DNA of 64,000 nt. It comes from Halorussus vallis (lineage in GTDB: Archaea; Halobacteriota; Halobacteria; Halobacteriales; Haladaptataceae). Below are positions 25,135-33,288 of the stretch, one piece after another (position 1 is the first letter of the stretch; every line of letters begins with the position of its first letter). Below the pieces are notes generated by a model, which saw only the letters and a list, made by a program, of their open reading frames with translations, was not told the origin of the DNA and searched no databases. The translations under genes were made by a program, and so were the position numbers. The stretch spans positions 2,418,001 to 2,482,000 of the forward strand of contig NZ_CP100000.1 in assembly GCF_024138165.1 (NCBI RefSeq). The letters run 5' to 3'.

Positions 25135-26577
25135 CTAGCTCGCGCCGCGCCGGTCGTTCCACTCCGAAACCTTCCCGGTGAGGGTCGAGACTCCGTCGCG
25201 AATCCGGCCGCGCTGGTACACCGTCTCGCCGAGCGCCCAGCTGACCAGCACCACGCCGCCCAGAATCGCGCCGAGGAACTCCCAACTGTTCATCCACACC
25301 GGTCGAATCCAGGGCGTGACGTGGGCCCACGTCCGGGCGAACTCGCTCGCCTCCGATTCGAGAATCGTCCCGTCGAACGTCTCGACCAACCAGAACGAGA
25401 CGGTCTTGCTGTCCTCTCCGCCGATGGAGAGTCCGCTCCCGCTGACGTTGTAGCTCCCCGATTTGCCCATGTCGCGTATCGTCGGCCTGTCGTCTGCCAG
25501 TTGGGCCTCGTCGCCGTAGGTGATGCGCTCGACGTCGTAGGGCGCCCACGGCGCGTGGAACTCCCAGACGACCTTTCCTTCGGGGGTGACCTCGAACACC
25601 CGGTGGTGCATCGTGTCGACGACGAGCGTGTTGCCGTTGGGCAGTCGGTCGGCGTCGCGCGGCCAGTTCAGCCCCCGCGTCCCGAGGTTCCACGTCCGTT
25701 TCCACTCGCCGTTCTCCTTGGCGTACTCGACGATGCGGTCGTTCTCGCTGTCGGCGACTAGGACGGTCGGCGTTCCGTTCTCGCTTTCGAGGTACTGGGG
25801 GTTGTGCTGCTCGTACAGCACCGAGTGGTTCTCGTCGTTCCCGAGGGTTTCGGTGACCGTCTTCGTCGAGCGGTTCACGACCACGACCTCGTCCATGTTC
25901 CGGGGCGACGCGAGGTACCTGCCCGGGCCGATCTTGTCCACGTCGTTGACGTGGGTCCAGTCGCCCGTGTACTTCCCGCCCGCGCTTCGGTCGTAGTGGC
26001 TCCGGAAACGGAACTGCCAGGTGACCTCGTCGGTCTTGCGGTCGTAGACGAAGATGCGGTCGTCGTTCTTCCCCGACTGCTCGTCGTAGTTCCGCATGTT
26101 GGCGACCAGCAGTTCCGTCCCGTTGTTGATGAGGTCGACGTCGTGGGTGTCGTGGATGGCCAGGCGTTCGGTCCAGACGCGTTCGCGGGTTTCGGTGTTC
26201 AGTTCGTACACCAGCGTCTCGCCCTTCGCGGTGGCGGTCACAAGCAGGTTACCGTTCGCGAGCGGGTCGACGTCGTAGAACCACGTCGCGTCGAACCCCG
26301 ACCCGTCGTGGACCCACTTCACGTTCCCGCGCGGGCCGACCGCAATCAGGCGCGCGGGCTTGTTGGCGTTGGCCATCCCCTGGAAGTGAAAGCCTTGAAT
26401 CGAGATGACCGTCGTACCGTTGGCGGGGCTGTCGACCGACGCCCGGAGGTTGCTGGGGTCCTCGGTCGTCGCGAAGAACGTCGCGGCGGAGATGCCGGCC
26501 GGTGCCACCAGCGAGACGACCAGCAGTGCGACCGCGCCCCGAACCGCCCAACGGCGCGGTAGCGAGCGGAGATTCAT
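25135..26577 (-). CDS. Arylsulfotransferase-like (ASST) beta-propeller membrane protein
   Basis: 480 residues from the ATG at 26577 (a GTG four codons upstream is possible). A basic N-terminus and one helix (about 14-32) form a signal or anchor. The propeller has repeated blades with W..D.. turns (HDTHDVDLINNG, WPRDADRLPNGNTLVVDT). Near the C-terminus is a second helix (about 435-460) and a basic tail. Homologues are annotated as aryl sulfotransferases, but the catalytic His pair of bacterial ASST cannot be assigned with confidence. Confidence 0.78.
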   Translation of the reverse strand: MNLRSLPRRWAVRGAVALLVVSLVAPAGISAATFFATTEDPSNLRASVDSPANGTTVISIQGFHFQGMANANKPARLIAVGPRGNVKWVHDGSGFDATWFYDVDPLANGNLLVTATAKGETLVYELNTETRERVWTERLAIHDTHDVDLINNGTELLVANMRNYDEQSGKNDDRIFVYDRKTDEVTWQFRFRSHYDRSAGGKYTGDWTHVNDVDKIGPGRYLASPRNMDEVVVVNRSTKTVTETLGNDENHSVLYEQHNPQYLESENGTPTVLVADSENDRIVEYAKENGEWKRTWNLGTRGLNWPRDADRLPNGNTLVVDTMHHRVFEVTPEGKVVWEFHAPWAPYDVERITYGDEAQLADDRPTIRDMGKSGSYNVSGSGLSIGGEDSKTVSFWLVETFDGTILESEASEFARTWAHVTPWIRPVWMNSWEFLGAILGGVVLVSWALGETVYQRGRIRDGVSTLTGKVSEWNDRRGAS

Positions 26578-26613
26578 GTTCTCTGGCACGAAGTCGAGTC
26601 CATTAAAGGTGAG

Positions 26614-26907
26614 TCAGACGGGCAGGCGGTCGGCGAACGTCTCGACTTCGTCGTCGGAGACGCCGTACCCCGTGACTCGTCGTCCGTTGCGGGTGAACGA
26701 CGAGTACTTCGGCGACATCACGCCGATGACCTTCTCGACGGGGATGGAGACGTAGTCGTACTCGTCCGTGGCCACCTGGTTGAAGCCGACGACCCAGTCC
26801 CAGTCCTCGATGACGAACGCGGCGTCGACCTGGGTCGCCTCCGCGTCGGCGTAGTAGATCTTCGCGATCGGTTCCTCGTCCGGACCGGCGGTCGGGTATT
26901 CGCTCAT
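26614..26907 (-). CDS. Conserved-looking hypothetical protein
   Basis: 97 residues from the ATG at 26907, acidic, no membrane helix. Aromatic-rich core IEDWDWVVGFNQV and EYDYVSIPVEKVIGV. The family is not recognised; it looks like a small beta-rich cytosolic protein. It lies 36 bases upstream of the ASST-like gene and may be co-transcribed. Confidence 0.65.
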   Translation of the reverse strand: MSEYPTAGPDEEPIAKIYYADAEATQVDAAFVIEDWDWVVGFNQVATDEYDYVSIPVEKVIGVMSPKYSSFTRNGRRVTGYGVSDDEVETFADRLPV

Positions 26908-27095
26908 AGTCGAAACTATGTATCGACGGACGACGACATAACTGTTCCCCGAGCGGAACGGTGTCACGATGGGTGCTGTCGGAGAGGAGTCGCGACGGAA
27001 CCGGAGTCGACGAGGGAGCGGTGGAGGAGAGCGATGGAGAAGTAGCGGAGAACGATGAGTGCCGTAACTTTCGGAGAAAGAACGACCGGCGGCGC

Positions 27096-28574
27096 TCAGA
27101 CGTTACCCCGGAGCATCCCGCTCGTCCGGACGAAGAAGTAGGCAACGAAGGCGGCGGCCAGCACCCAGTGGCCTGGCCGGATGTCCTTGCGTTCGCCCGC
27201 GGCGAGCTTCACGACGGGGTAGGAGACGATTCCCGCGGCGATGCCGTAGGCGATGGAGAACGTGAACGGCATGACGAGGATGGTCATGCCCGCGGGGACC
27301 GCGTAGGTGATGTCCTCCCACGCGATCTCCACGACGTTTCGGAGCATAACGACGCCGATGACGACCAGCACGAGGTGGGAGGCGTAGGTCGGTACGGCGA
27401 CGGCGAGCGGGACGACCGCGAGCGACGCGAGGAACAGGAAACCGACCACGAGCGCGGTCATCCCGGTGCGACCGCCCTCCTCGACGCCGGTCGCCGACTC
27501 GATATACGTCGTGACCGTCGAGGTGCCGAGCGCGCCGCCCACGGTGGTGCCGACCGCGTCGGCCATCAGCGGCTTGTCGATGTCGGGGAGGTTCCCGTCG
27601 TCGTCGAGGAAGCCGCCGACCTGTCCGACGCCGACGAGGGTGCCGGCGGTGTCGAAGAAGTCCACGAAGAAGAACGTGAAGACGATGAGCGCGAACGAGA
27701 AGCTCTCGATGTTCTGGAGACCCGTGATGAACGCGCCGGCCAGCGGCGCGATGTTGTAGCTCGCGGCGTCGTAGGTGATGGGCGCGGTCGAGGTGAGCGC
27801 CATCGGCGCCTTGAGCGTGACGCCCGGCGGCGCTTGGTCGGCGGGGAACGCCGAGTAGCCGAGCGCCTTGGCGGTGTAACCCATGATCGTCGTCAGAATG
27901 ATGCCGAAGATGATCGACCCTGTGACGCCGCGGGCGTAGAGTGCGAGCGTGATGAAGAGTCCGATGACGGAGACGACCGCGACGGGGTCGGAGGCGAACA
28001 CCGGATTGAACGTGAGGAACGTCGCGGCGTCGCCGGCGACGACGCGCATCTCCTCCAGACCGATAATTGCGAGGAAGAGGCCGATGCCGGCGCCGACCGC
28101 GAGTTTGACCGGTTCGGGGAACAGCCTGATGATGTACTCGCGCGCGCCGACCGCGGTGAGCGCGATGAAGATGATACCCTCGACCACGACCGCCGCGAGC
28201 GCGGTCTTCCAGTCGACGCCGAGCGCGCCGACGACCGTGAACGCGAAGAAGGCGTTGAGTCCGAGGCCGGGCGCCTGTGCGAACGGCCTGTTCGCGTAGA
28301 ACGCCATCGTTAGCGTCGCGACCGCCGCCGAGATGAGCGTGACGACCGCGATCATCTGGAACGTCCGGGCCGGCCCGACGGTGGCCGGGTTGATGGCCTC
28401 CGAGAGGATGGCCGGATTGACGACCACGATGTAGCTCATCGTCAGGAACGTCGTCAGTCCCGCGATGATCTCGGTCCGGAGGTCGGTGTCGTGCTCCTCG
28501 AAACCGAAGTACTCCGCGAGCGCGCCGCTCGAACTCGACGTCGCGCTTTCGTCGCTGGTGTCGTTTATCCCCAT
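27096..28574 (-). CDS. NCS2-type purine (adenine/guanine/hypoxanthine) permease
   Basis: 492 residues, 12-14 helices. Marks of the AzgA/GhxP branch: LRTEIIAGLTTFLTMSYIVVVNP, APGLGLNAFFAFTVV, and FFFVDFFDTAGTLVGVG. It imports purine bases with H+. An HTH-phosphoribosyltransferase and pyrE lie directly upstream on the same strand, a salvage context. It has its own TATA box, so it is separately controlled. Confidence 0.92.
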   Translation of the reverse strand: MGINDTSDESATSSSSGALAEYFGFEEHDTDLRTEIIAGLTTFLTMSYIVVVNPAILSEAINPATVGPARTFQMIAVVTLISAAVATLTMAFYANRPFAQAPGLGLNAFFAFTVVGALGVDWKTALAAVVVEGIIFIALTAVGAREYIIRLFPEPVKLAVGAGIGLFLAIIGLEEMRVVAGDAATFLTFNPVFASDPVAVVSVIGLFITLALYARGVTGSIIFGIILTTIMGYTAKALGYSAFPADQAPPGVTLKAPMALTSTAPITYDAASYNIAPLAGAFITGLQNIESFSFALIVFTFFFVDFFDTAGTLVGVGQVGGFLDDDGNLPDIDKPLMADAVGTTVGGALGTSTVTTYIESATGVEEGGRTGMTALVVGFLFLASLAVVPLAVAVPTYASHLVLVVIGVVMLRNVVEIAWEDITYAVPAGMTILVMPFTFSIAYGIAAGIVSYPVVKLAAGERKDIRPGHWVLAAAFVAYFFVRTSGMLRGNV

Positions 28575-28603
28575 GATGAACGTGTGGGCATATTCGTGCA
28601 GGT

Positions 28604-28614
28604 GTATTTAAGAA
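28604..28614 (-). promoter_or_regulatory. TATA box of the purine permease gene
   Basis: Minus-strand TTCTTAAATAC lies 30-40 bases before the ATG at 28574. Upstream of it is TTACGTACACTTG, which could be a regulator site; this is a guess from position. Confidence 0.55.
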
Positions 28615-28723
28615 TTCTCATCGCATCTGGGCAAGTGTACGTAACCGTGCATTAAAACCGGGCGTCGAGAGGGGTTAGAAAACGAAGAAGTACACGCCCG
28701 TGCCCATCTCCCCCCGGCGGAGA

Positions 28724-29440
28724 CTACTCCTCGAACGTGGTCAGCGCGCCGACCGGCGCCTCGGTTCGGGCCTTTGCACGGTCCATCCCCTCCTCGCCCG
28801 CGGCGATAAGTGCGAACACGCCGCCGACGTGCGCCTCGGCGCGGTCGGCGATGTCCAGGAGGAGCTCCTGGGTTTCGCCCGACCGGATGAGGTCGTCAAC
28901 CACGAGGACGGTTTCGCCGGCCGCGATGGACGACGCCGGGAGGTAGTAGGTGAGTTCGATGCCCGAGGCCAGGCGCTGGCGCGACTCGATGAACTCTTCG
29001 ACGGCGGTTTCCTTGGACTTCTTGGCGTAGGCGACCCGGGCGTCGAAGTAACTCGCCATCGCCGCGCCGAGGGTGATGCCGTCGGTCGCGGCCGTCAGCA
29101 CCACGTCGGGTCGGTCGAACTCGAACGCCTCGGCGGCGATGGGCGCGACGAGGTCCAGGAAGGACTGGTCGAAGACGACGGCGGAGTTGTCGACGTAGCC
29201 CTCGTCGTCGACGCGAATCCGGGCCTCGAGTTCGTCCGCGAGTTCGTCTCTGCCGACGCCGGCGACGATCTCCTCGGCCCGGTCGACGCTCGGGAGGACG
29301 TGGCCGTTGACGTAGCGGTTCAGATCGCCCGCCGGCAGGCCCGTCACCTCCGCGAGTTCGTCGTACGTACGAGTCTCCTTCAGCATCCGGAGGACGGCGA
29401 CCGCCTGCAGTTGCAGGCTCGCCTTCTCTGCGCGGTTCAT
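28724..29440 (-). CDS. HTH-phosphoribosyltransferase, likely purine regulator or salvage enzyme
   Basis: 238 residues from the ATG at 29440. An N-terminal helix-turn-helix (about 20-50, TYDELAEVTGLPAGDLNRYVNG) is joined to a type I phosphoribosyltransferase domain (about 70-235) with the PRPP loop VLVVDDLIRSGETQE. This is the layout of bacterial PurR-like and haloarchaeal GfcR-like proteins, in which the domain senses PRPP or a nucleotide. Position between pyrE and a purine permease supports a purine role. Enzyme activity is possible since the PRPP motif is intact. Confidence 0.82.
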   Translation of the reverse strand: MNRAEKASLQLQAVAVLRMLKETRTYDELAEVTGLPAGDLNRYVNGHVLPSVDRAEEIVAGVGRDELADELEARIRVDDEGYVDNSAVVFDQSFLDLVAPIAAEAFEFDRPDVVLTAATDGITLGAAMASYFDARVAYAKKSKETAVEEFIESRQRLASGIELTYYLPASSIAAGETVLVVDDLIRSGETQELLLDIADRAEAHVGGVFALIAAGEEGMDRAKARTEAPVGALTTFEE

Positions 29441-29463
29441 ATCTCGCCTCATCATTCCACGAA

Positions 29464-29476
29464 CTTGAATATCTCG
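29464..29476 (-). promoter_or_regulatory. TATA-like box of the HTH-phosphoribosyltransferase gene
   Basis: Minus-strand CGAGATATTCAAG lies 24-36 bases before the ATG at 29440. Confidence 0.45.
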
Positions 29477-29623
29477 AAGTGAAACGCGCGGATGTACGGC
29501 AGAAGTGCGCAACCGTGGATAGCCGACCGGCGAGCGTCGAACGGTCCGGTTTCGACACCGAGACGGTCGCTCGGCGCTCGGACGGCCGCTCGGCACCCGG
29601 ACAGTCGCTCGGCGCTCAGACGG

Positions 29624-30166
29624 TTACTCGGCGTCGAGCAGTTCGGTCGCGGTCAACAGCGACTCCAGTTCCACGTCGTGGTCGGCGAGGTTCTCCGCAC
29701 CGCCCTCCTCGCGGTCGACCACGACCAGCACGCGTTCGACGACCGCGCCGGCGTCGCGCAGGGCCTCGACGGCGTCGACCGCGCTCTGGCCGGTGGTGGC
29801 GATGTCCTCGAGGACGACCACTTCCTCGCCTTCCTCCAGGCGGCCCTCGACGAGGTTGGCGGTGCCGTAGTCCTTCTGCTTCTTGCGCGCGATGACGTAG
29901 GGGTTGCCCGTCTCGATGCTCGTGGCGGCCACGAGCGGGACGCCGCCGAGCGCGACGCCCGCGAGCTTCGTTTCGCCCGCGTGCCCGCCGGCACGTTCCA
30001 AGCGCTCGGCGAACGCCTCGGCGATGAGTTCGAGACAGCGGGGGTCGGTTTCGAAGAGGTACTTGTCCACGTAGTACTCGCTGGTGCCGCCGTGCGAGAG
30101 CTCGAACTCGCCGTACTTCACCGCATCGGCGTCCCGGAGTGCGTCGATGAGTTCCTCGTTCGCCAT
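29624..30166 (-). CDS. pyrE: Orotate phosphoribosyltransferase
   Basis: 180 residues from the ATG at 30166. Motifs: [20 protein letters not shown] at the N-terminus, the catalytic-loop segment [12 protein letters not shown], and the PRPP loop [17 protein letters not shown]. It makes orotidine monophosphate from orotate and PRPP in UMP synthesis. It lies upstream of the HTH-phosphoribosyltransferase, with 183 bases between them. Confidence 0.94.
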   Translation of the reverse strand: MANEELIDALRDADAVKYGEFELSHGGTSEYYVDKYLFETDPRCLELIAEAFAERLERAGGHAGETKLAGVALGGVPLVAATSIETGNPYVIARKKQKDYGTANLVEGRLEEGEEVVVLEDIATTGQSAVDAVEALRDAGAVVERVLVVVDREEGGAENLADHDVELESLLTATELLDAE

Positions 30167-30190
30167 TGGAGGAAGTGGGGGTGGCCGGAC

Positions 30191-30200
30191 CCATAAGCGG
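30191..30200 (-). promoter_or_regulatory. TATA-like box of pyrE
   Basis: Minus-strand CCGCTTATGG lies 25-34 bases before the ATG at 30166. Confidence 0.4.
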
Positions 30201-30323
30201 TGTCTTTTGGGACGGTCGGACGCCCTGGGAGAAGGGGTCTCGCTCGCGCGCTCTCGGCCACCCGCCGGTCCGCCCGTTCTCGCCGTTACTCCCTTACGCG
30301 TGGTTCTCGTACTCCTTCGGGAG

Positions 30324-30752
30324 ATGCCAACCAGAGAAGCCGAAACCACGTGGCAGGGCGGCAAAGACGGAAGCGGCGACTTCACCACCGAGAGCGGCCA
30401 GATAGAGGGAACGTTCCGGTTCCCGACTCGCTTCGAGGACGAACCCGGCACGAACCCCGAGGAACTCATCGGGGCGGCCCACTCGGGATGCTTCTCGATG
30501 CAGTTGACGGCGCTCCTCGAAGGCGAGGGCTACACGCCCGACAGCCTCGAGACGACGGCCGACGTCCACCTCGAGAAGGCCGACGGCGGCGGCTTCGAGA
30601 TTCCGCGCATCGAACTGACGCTCGACGCCGAGATTCCCGAAATCGACCAGGGCGAGTTCGAGGACATCGCCCAGAACGCCAAGGAGACGTGTCCGGTTTC
30701 GAAGGCGCTGGCGGGGCCGGAGATCACGCTCGACGCGACGTTGCAGAGCTGA
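30324..30752 (+). CDS. OsmC family peroxiredoxin
   Basis: 142 residues from the ATG at 30324. The two reactive cysteines are C56 (AAHSGCFSM) and C123 ([10 protein letters not shown]), in the normal OsmC arrangement; the start [11 protein letters not shown] is also typical. It reduces organic hydroperoxides in the cytosol. A TATA-like CCCTTACGCG lies at about 30291-30300. Divergent from pyrE. Confidence 0.92.
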   Translation: MPTREAETTWQGGKDGSGDFTTESGQIEGTFRFPTRFEDEPGTNPEELIGAAHSGCFSMQLTALLEGEGYTPDSLETTADVHLEKADGGGFEIPRIELTLDAEIPEIDQGEFEDIAQNAKETCPVSKALAGPEITLDATLQS

Positions 30753-30838
30753 GCAGGGCGTTCCGTTTTTCTCGTCACTCGAGTTCGAACGCGAACGACT
30801 TCGGATGCGTCGAGCGTCGTCGCTGGAAGCGAGTCTCG

Positions 30839-31654
30839 TTACGACAGGGCGAGTATCGATACCGCATCCGCGGCCACTCCCATCGTGAGAAAGGCTCCGT
30901 ACTCGAGGGCTCGACGTCGAAGATTGCGGCGAATCGCATCGACACCGCCGTCGGAGACGAAGAACGGCGTGTCGTCGGTTCCCTCGATCGTCGGCGTTCC
31001 CCCTTCGACCGACAGTTCGCCGTGAACCGTCAATCGGGTGCCCTCCGGGACGGCCTTCGACGCGAAGTAGTCGTTTTGCAGGTCTACGTCCGGGTCGTCG
31101 TCGATGATACCTCGGAGTCGTTCGAGGGATAACTCCGCCGAATGGCTACTCAAGTGGAAGTACGGCGAGTTCCAAAGGTAGACGTGCCACGTTCGACTCG
31201 GAAGAATACCCGCCGGCCGCACCTCCGATAGTCGCTCGGCGTCGTGGGCGTCGCGGAGCCAACTCGGATCGACCCGTACGTCCCCGTTCCCGGTAGTGAC
31301 CGCGAACGACCCGAACTCGATTCCGGAGGCGAAGGTCGCTTTCGCCTGTCTGGTTTCCCGATTTCCGAAATCGAGCACCTTCTGACCGCTCCTCGGGAAC
31401 GCCGCCCGCCAAACGTACATCGCGACCGGCGACGGCTGCCCGTCGGTGGCACGGTCGCTCGCGGGTGCCTCCTCGTCGACTCCGACGACTCCTTCGACCG
31501 TCACCGGTTCGCCGTCCGCGATGGCGGGAGCAGTCTCGGGAGTGACCCCGGCCAGCAGGCGGTACAGTCGAACGGTGTTCGCCAGCCGATACGCGTAGTA
31601 AAGGCACAGTAGCGTGAGCGCTCCGCCCACCACGACAGCCTCTACGGCGACCAT
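30839..31654 (-). CDS. Membrane protein with GIDE-like domain
   Basis: 271 residues. One helix at the N-terminus (about 4-22) and one at the C-terminus (about 250-268) flank a long soluble beta-rich part with PVTVEGVVGVDEEAPASD near 50-70 and LTVHGELSVEGGTPTIEG. This resembles the GIDE/MULAN transmembrane fold, without the E3 RING. Function unknown. Confidence 0.55.
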   Translation of the reverse strand: MVAVEAVVVGGALTLLCLYYAYRLANTVRLYRLLAGVTPETAPAIADGEPVTVEGVVGVDEEAPASDRATDGQPSPVAMYVWRAAFPRSGQKVLDFGNRETRQAKATFASGIEFGSFAVTTGNGDVRVDPSWLRDAHDAERLSEVRPAGILPSRTWHVYLWNSPYFHLSSHSAELSLERLRGIIDDDPDVDLQNDYFASKAVPEGTRLTVHGELSVEGGTPTIEGTDDTPFFVSDGGVDAIRRNLRRRALEYGAFLTMGVAADAVSILALS

Positions 31655-31773
31655 CGATTCGTAGCGTCCGTTAGTCGATATTAACGGTGCCGAAGTGTCC
31701 AGGACCGACGACGGACTCCGCGTGTCACTCTTCGTGGGCTCTCTATGTTCGTTTGCTCCGACATAGTAGTCGG

Positions 31774-31974
31774 TTACTCACGGCCGTTGCCCGTAACGTA
31801 CGACTCCAGCGGTTCCCACCACCACCGCCACTTCACGAAGAACAGAAGCCCACCGAAGACCGAGCCGTAAAAAATCGGAGCTACTTGGTCGGTCACCAAC
31901 CCGTAAATCGGGAGGATGAGCCCCACGAATAGCAAGACTAAGAGCTTCGTCGGGATGACCTCCTCACTGCTCAT
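31774..31974 (-). CDS. Small two-helix membrane protein
   Basis: 66 residues: helices at about 9-27 and 33-47, Trp-rich WRWWWEP, then a polar tail. The sequence is less GC-rich than the core genes. Family not recognised. It may be co-transcribed with the gene at 30839-31654, about 120 bases further on. Confidence 0.55.
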   Translation of the reverse strand: MSSEEVIPTKLLVLLFVGLILPIYGLVTDQVAPIFYGSVFGGLLFFVKWRWWWEPLESYVTGNGRE

Positions 31975-32104
31975 GTCGTATTGCTATGACGTGTGTTCAA
32001 AGGTGTTGTGACTGCAGAAAACGCAACGGTTGTCCACCAGATGACCACGCGGGCTGGAAGTACGCATCGATTCGATGACGGTCATCCGAGATGTATAGGG
32101 TGGC

Positions 32105-32230
32105 GAGAACCCGACGGACCCAGGCGTCGAGACGTACAGCGAGGCCGTCGCGGCGGCACTGTCGAGCATTCCGGACCACCGGTACACGCCCCGTTTTCTA
32201 CTGCAGTCTCCGCGACAAGCGGGGCGATAG
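32105..32230 (+). pseudogene. Possible remnant of a coding sequence
   Basis: Within the gene-free stretch 31975-32352 this 41-codon open frame has gene-like G/C-rich third positions and a protein-like sequence (TDPGVETYSEAVAAALSS, then IPDHRYTPRF). There is no start codon: the frame is closed upstream by a stop at 32096. I read it as the C-terminal scrap of a lost gene; the family is unknown. Confidence 0.25.
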
Positions 32231-32315
32231 GCGAGACTGTTTGAGGGTGGTATGAACCGGCAACGGAATCCCCGTAGTGGAGGACTCCAACGAACCCTGC
32301 TTAGCGTACAGAGAT

Positions 32316-32327
32316 AGTTTATTAACC
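32316..32327 (+). promoter_or_regulatory. TATA box of the ABC exporter operon
   Basis: AGTTTATTAACC lies 26-37 bases before the ATG at 32353. The following ACACGGTTATCA could be a regulator site. Confidence 0.55.
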
Positions 32328-32352
32328 ACACGGTTATCAATTCAGAGACACG

Positions 32353-33288
32353 ATGCCCTCCATCGAAACGCACGGCCTGACGAAACACTACGGCGACGAT
32401 GTCACCGCCGTCGACAATCTCGGTCTCACGGTCGAACCAGGCGAAGTGTTCGGCTTTCTCGGTCCAAACGGTGCTGGCAAGTCGACTACGATCAACATGC
32501 TACTCGATTTCGTCCGACCAACGTCGGGCGAAATCACCGTCCTCGGATATGATCCACGGACGGACCCACGTGCCGTCCGGGAACGCACTGGCGTCCTCCC
32601 CGAAGCTACCGGGTTCTACGAACAGGACACTGCCCGGGACCATCTTCGGTTCGCAACCGCGATGAAACGGACGAATGATGACCCGGATGCCCTTCTCGAA
32701 CGTGTCGGTATCGCCGATGCCGCCGATCGGCCAGTCGGCGGTTTCTCGAAGGGAATGCGCCAGCGACTCGGTTTGGCTATCGCTCTCGTCGGGTCACCCG
32801 AGTTACTCGTACTGGACGAACCACTCGGCGGGTTGGACCCCTCGGGGGCACGGCTTCTCCGTGAAGTAGTCCGCGAAGAACGTGACCGCGGGGCGGCCGT
32901 CTTCTTCTCCAGCCACATCATGGACCAAGTCGAGACGGTGTGTGACAGAGTTGGAATCATGCACGACGGCCACCTCGTCGCGGTCGACACGATCGAGTCG
33001 CTCCACGCGAGTTCGGAGATGCCTACGACAGTTTCGCTTTCGGTCGAGATGACTCCCGAGGGAATCACGGACGAACTCACGGCTCTCAGCGGCGTTTCAG
33101 ACGCGACGATTCGGAACGGATCGGTTCTCGTCGAGTGTGCCGATCCGAGGGCCAAAGCCGATGCGATCGCTCGGTTGGACGAAGAAGGCGTTCCGCTCCT
33201 CGACATCAACACCGAGGCATCGTCGCTGGAAGAGGTGTTCCTGGCGATCACCGACGGTTCGGAGACGAAGGACGTGAGCAACGTATGA
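32353..33288 (+). CDS. ABC transporter ATP-binding protein
   Basis: 311 residues. Walker A GPNGAGKST (37-45), signature segment GGFSKGMRQRLGLA, Walker B LLVLDEPLGGLDPSG, and a His switch in FFSSHIMDQVE. The extra C-terminal domain (about 225-305) is as in CcmA/DrrA-like drug or lipid exporters. Its stop overlaps the permease ATG (ATGA), so the two form a complex. Codon use is less GC-rich than the genome core. Confidence 0.93.
   Translation: MPSIETHGLTKHYGDDVTAVDNLGLTVEPGEVFGFLGPNGAGKSTTINMLLDFVRPTSGEITVLGYDPRTDPRAVRERTGVLPEATGFYEQDTARDHLRFATAMKRTNDDPDALLERVGIADAADRPVGGFSKGMRQRLGLAIALVGSPELLVLDEPLGGLDPSGARLLREVVREERDRGAAVFFSSHIMDQVETVCDRVGIMHDGHLVAVDTIESLHASSEMPTTVSLSVEMTPEGITDELTALSGVSDATIRNGSVLVECADPRAKADAIARLDEEGVPLLDINTEASSLEEVFLAITDGSETKDVSNV

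Noticed and set aside
25135-26577. Simple PQQ enzyme
   Set aside because: The blade pattern with HDTHDVDLI and the C-terminal anchor fit the arylsulfotransferase-like group better.
28724-29440. Plain adenine or orotate phosphoribosyltransferase
   Set aside because: The N-terminal helix-turn-helix and the order of motifs fit an HTH-PRT fusion better; pyrE is separately present upstream.
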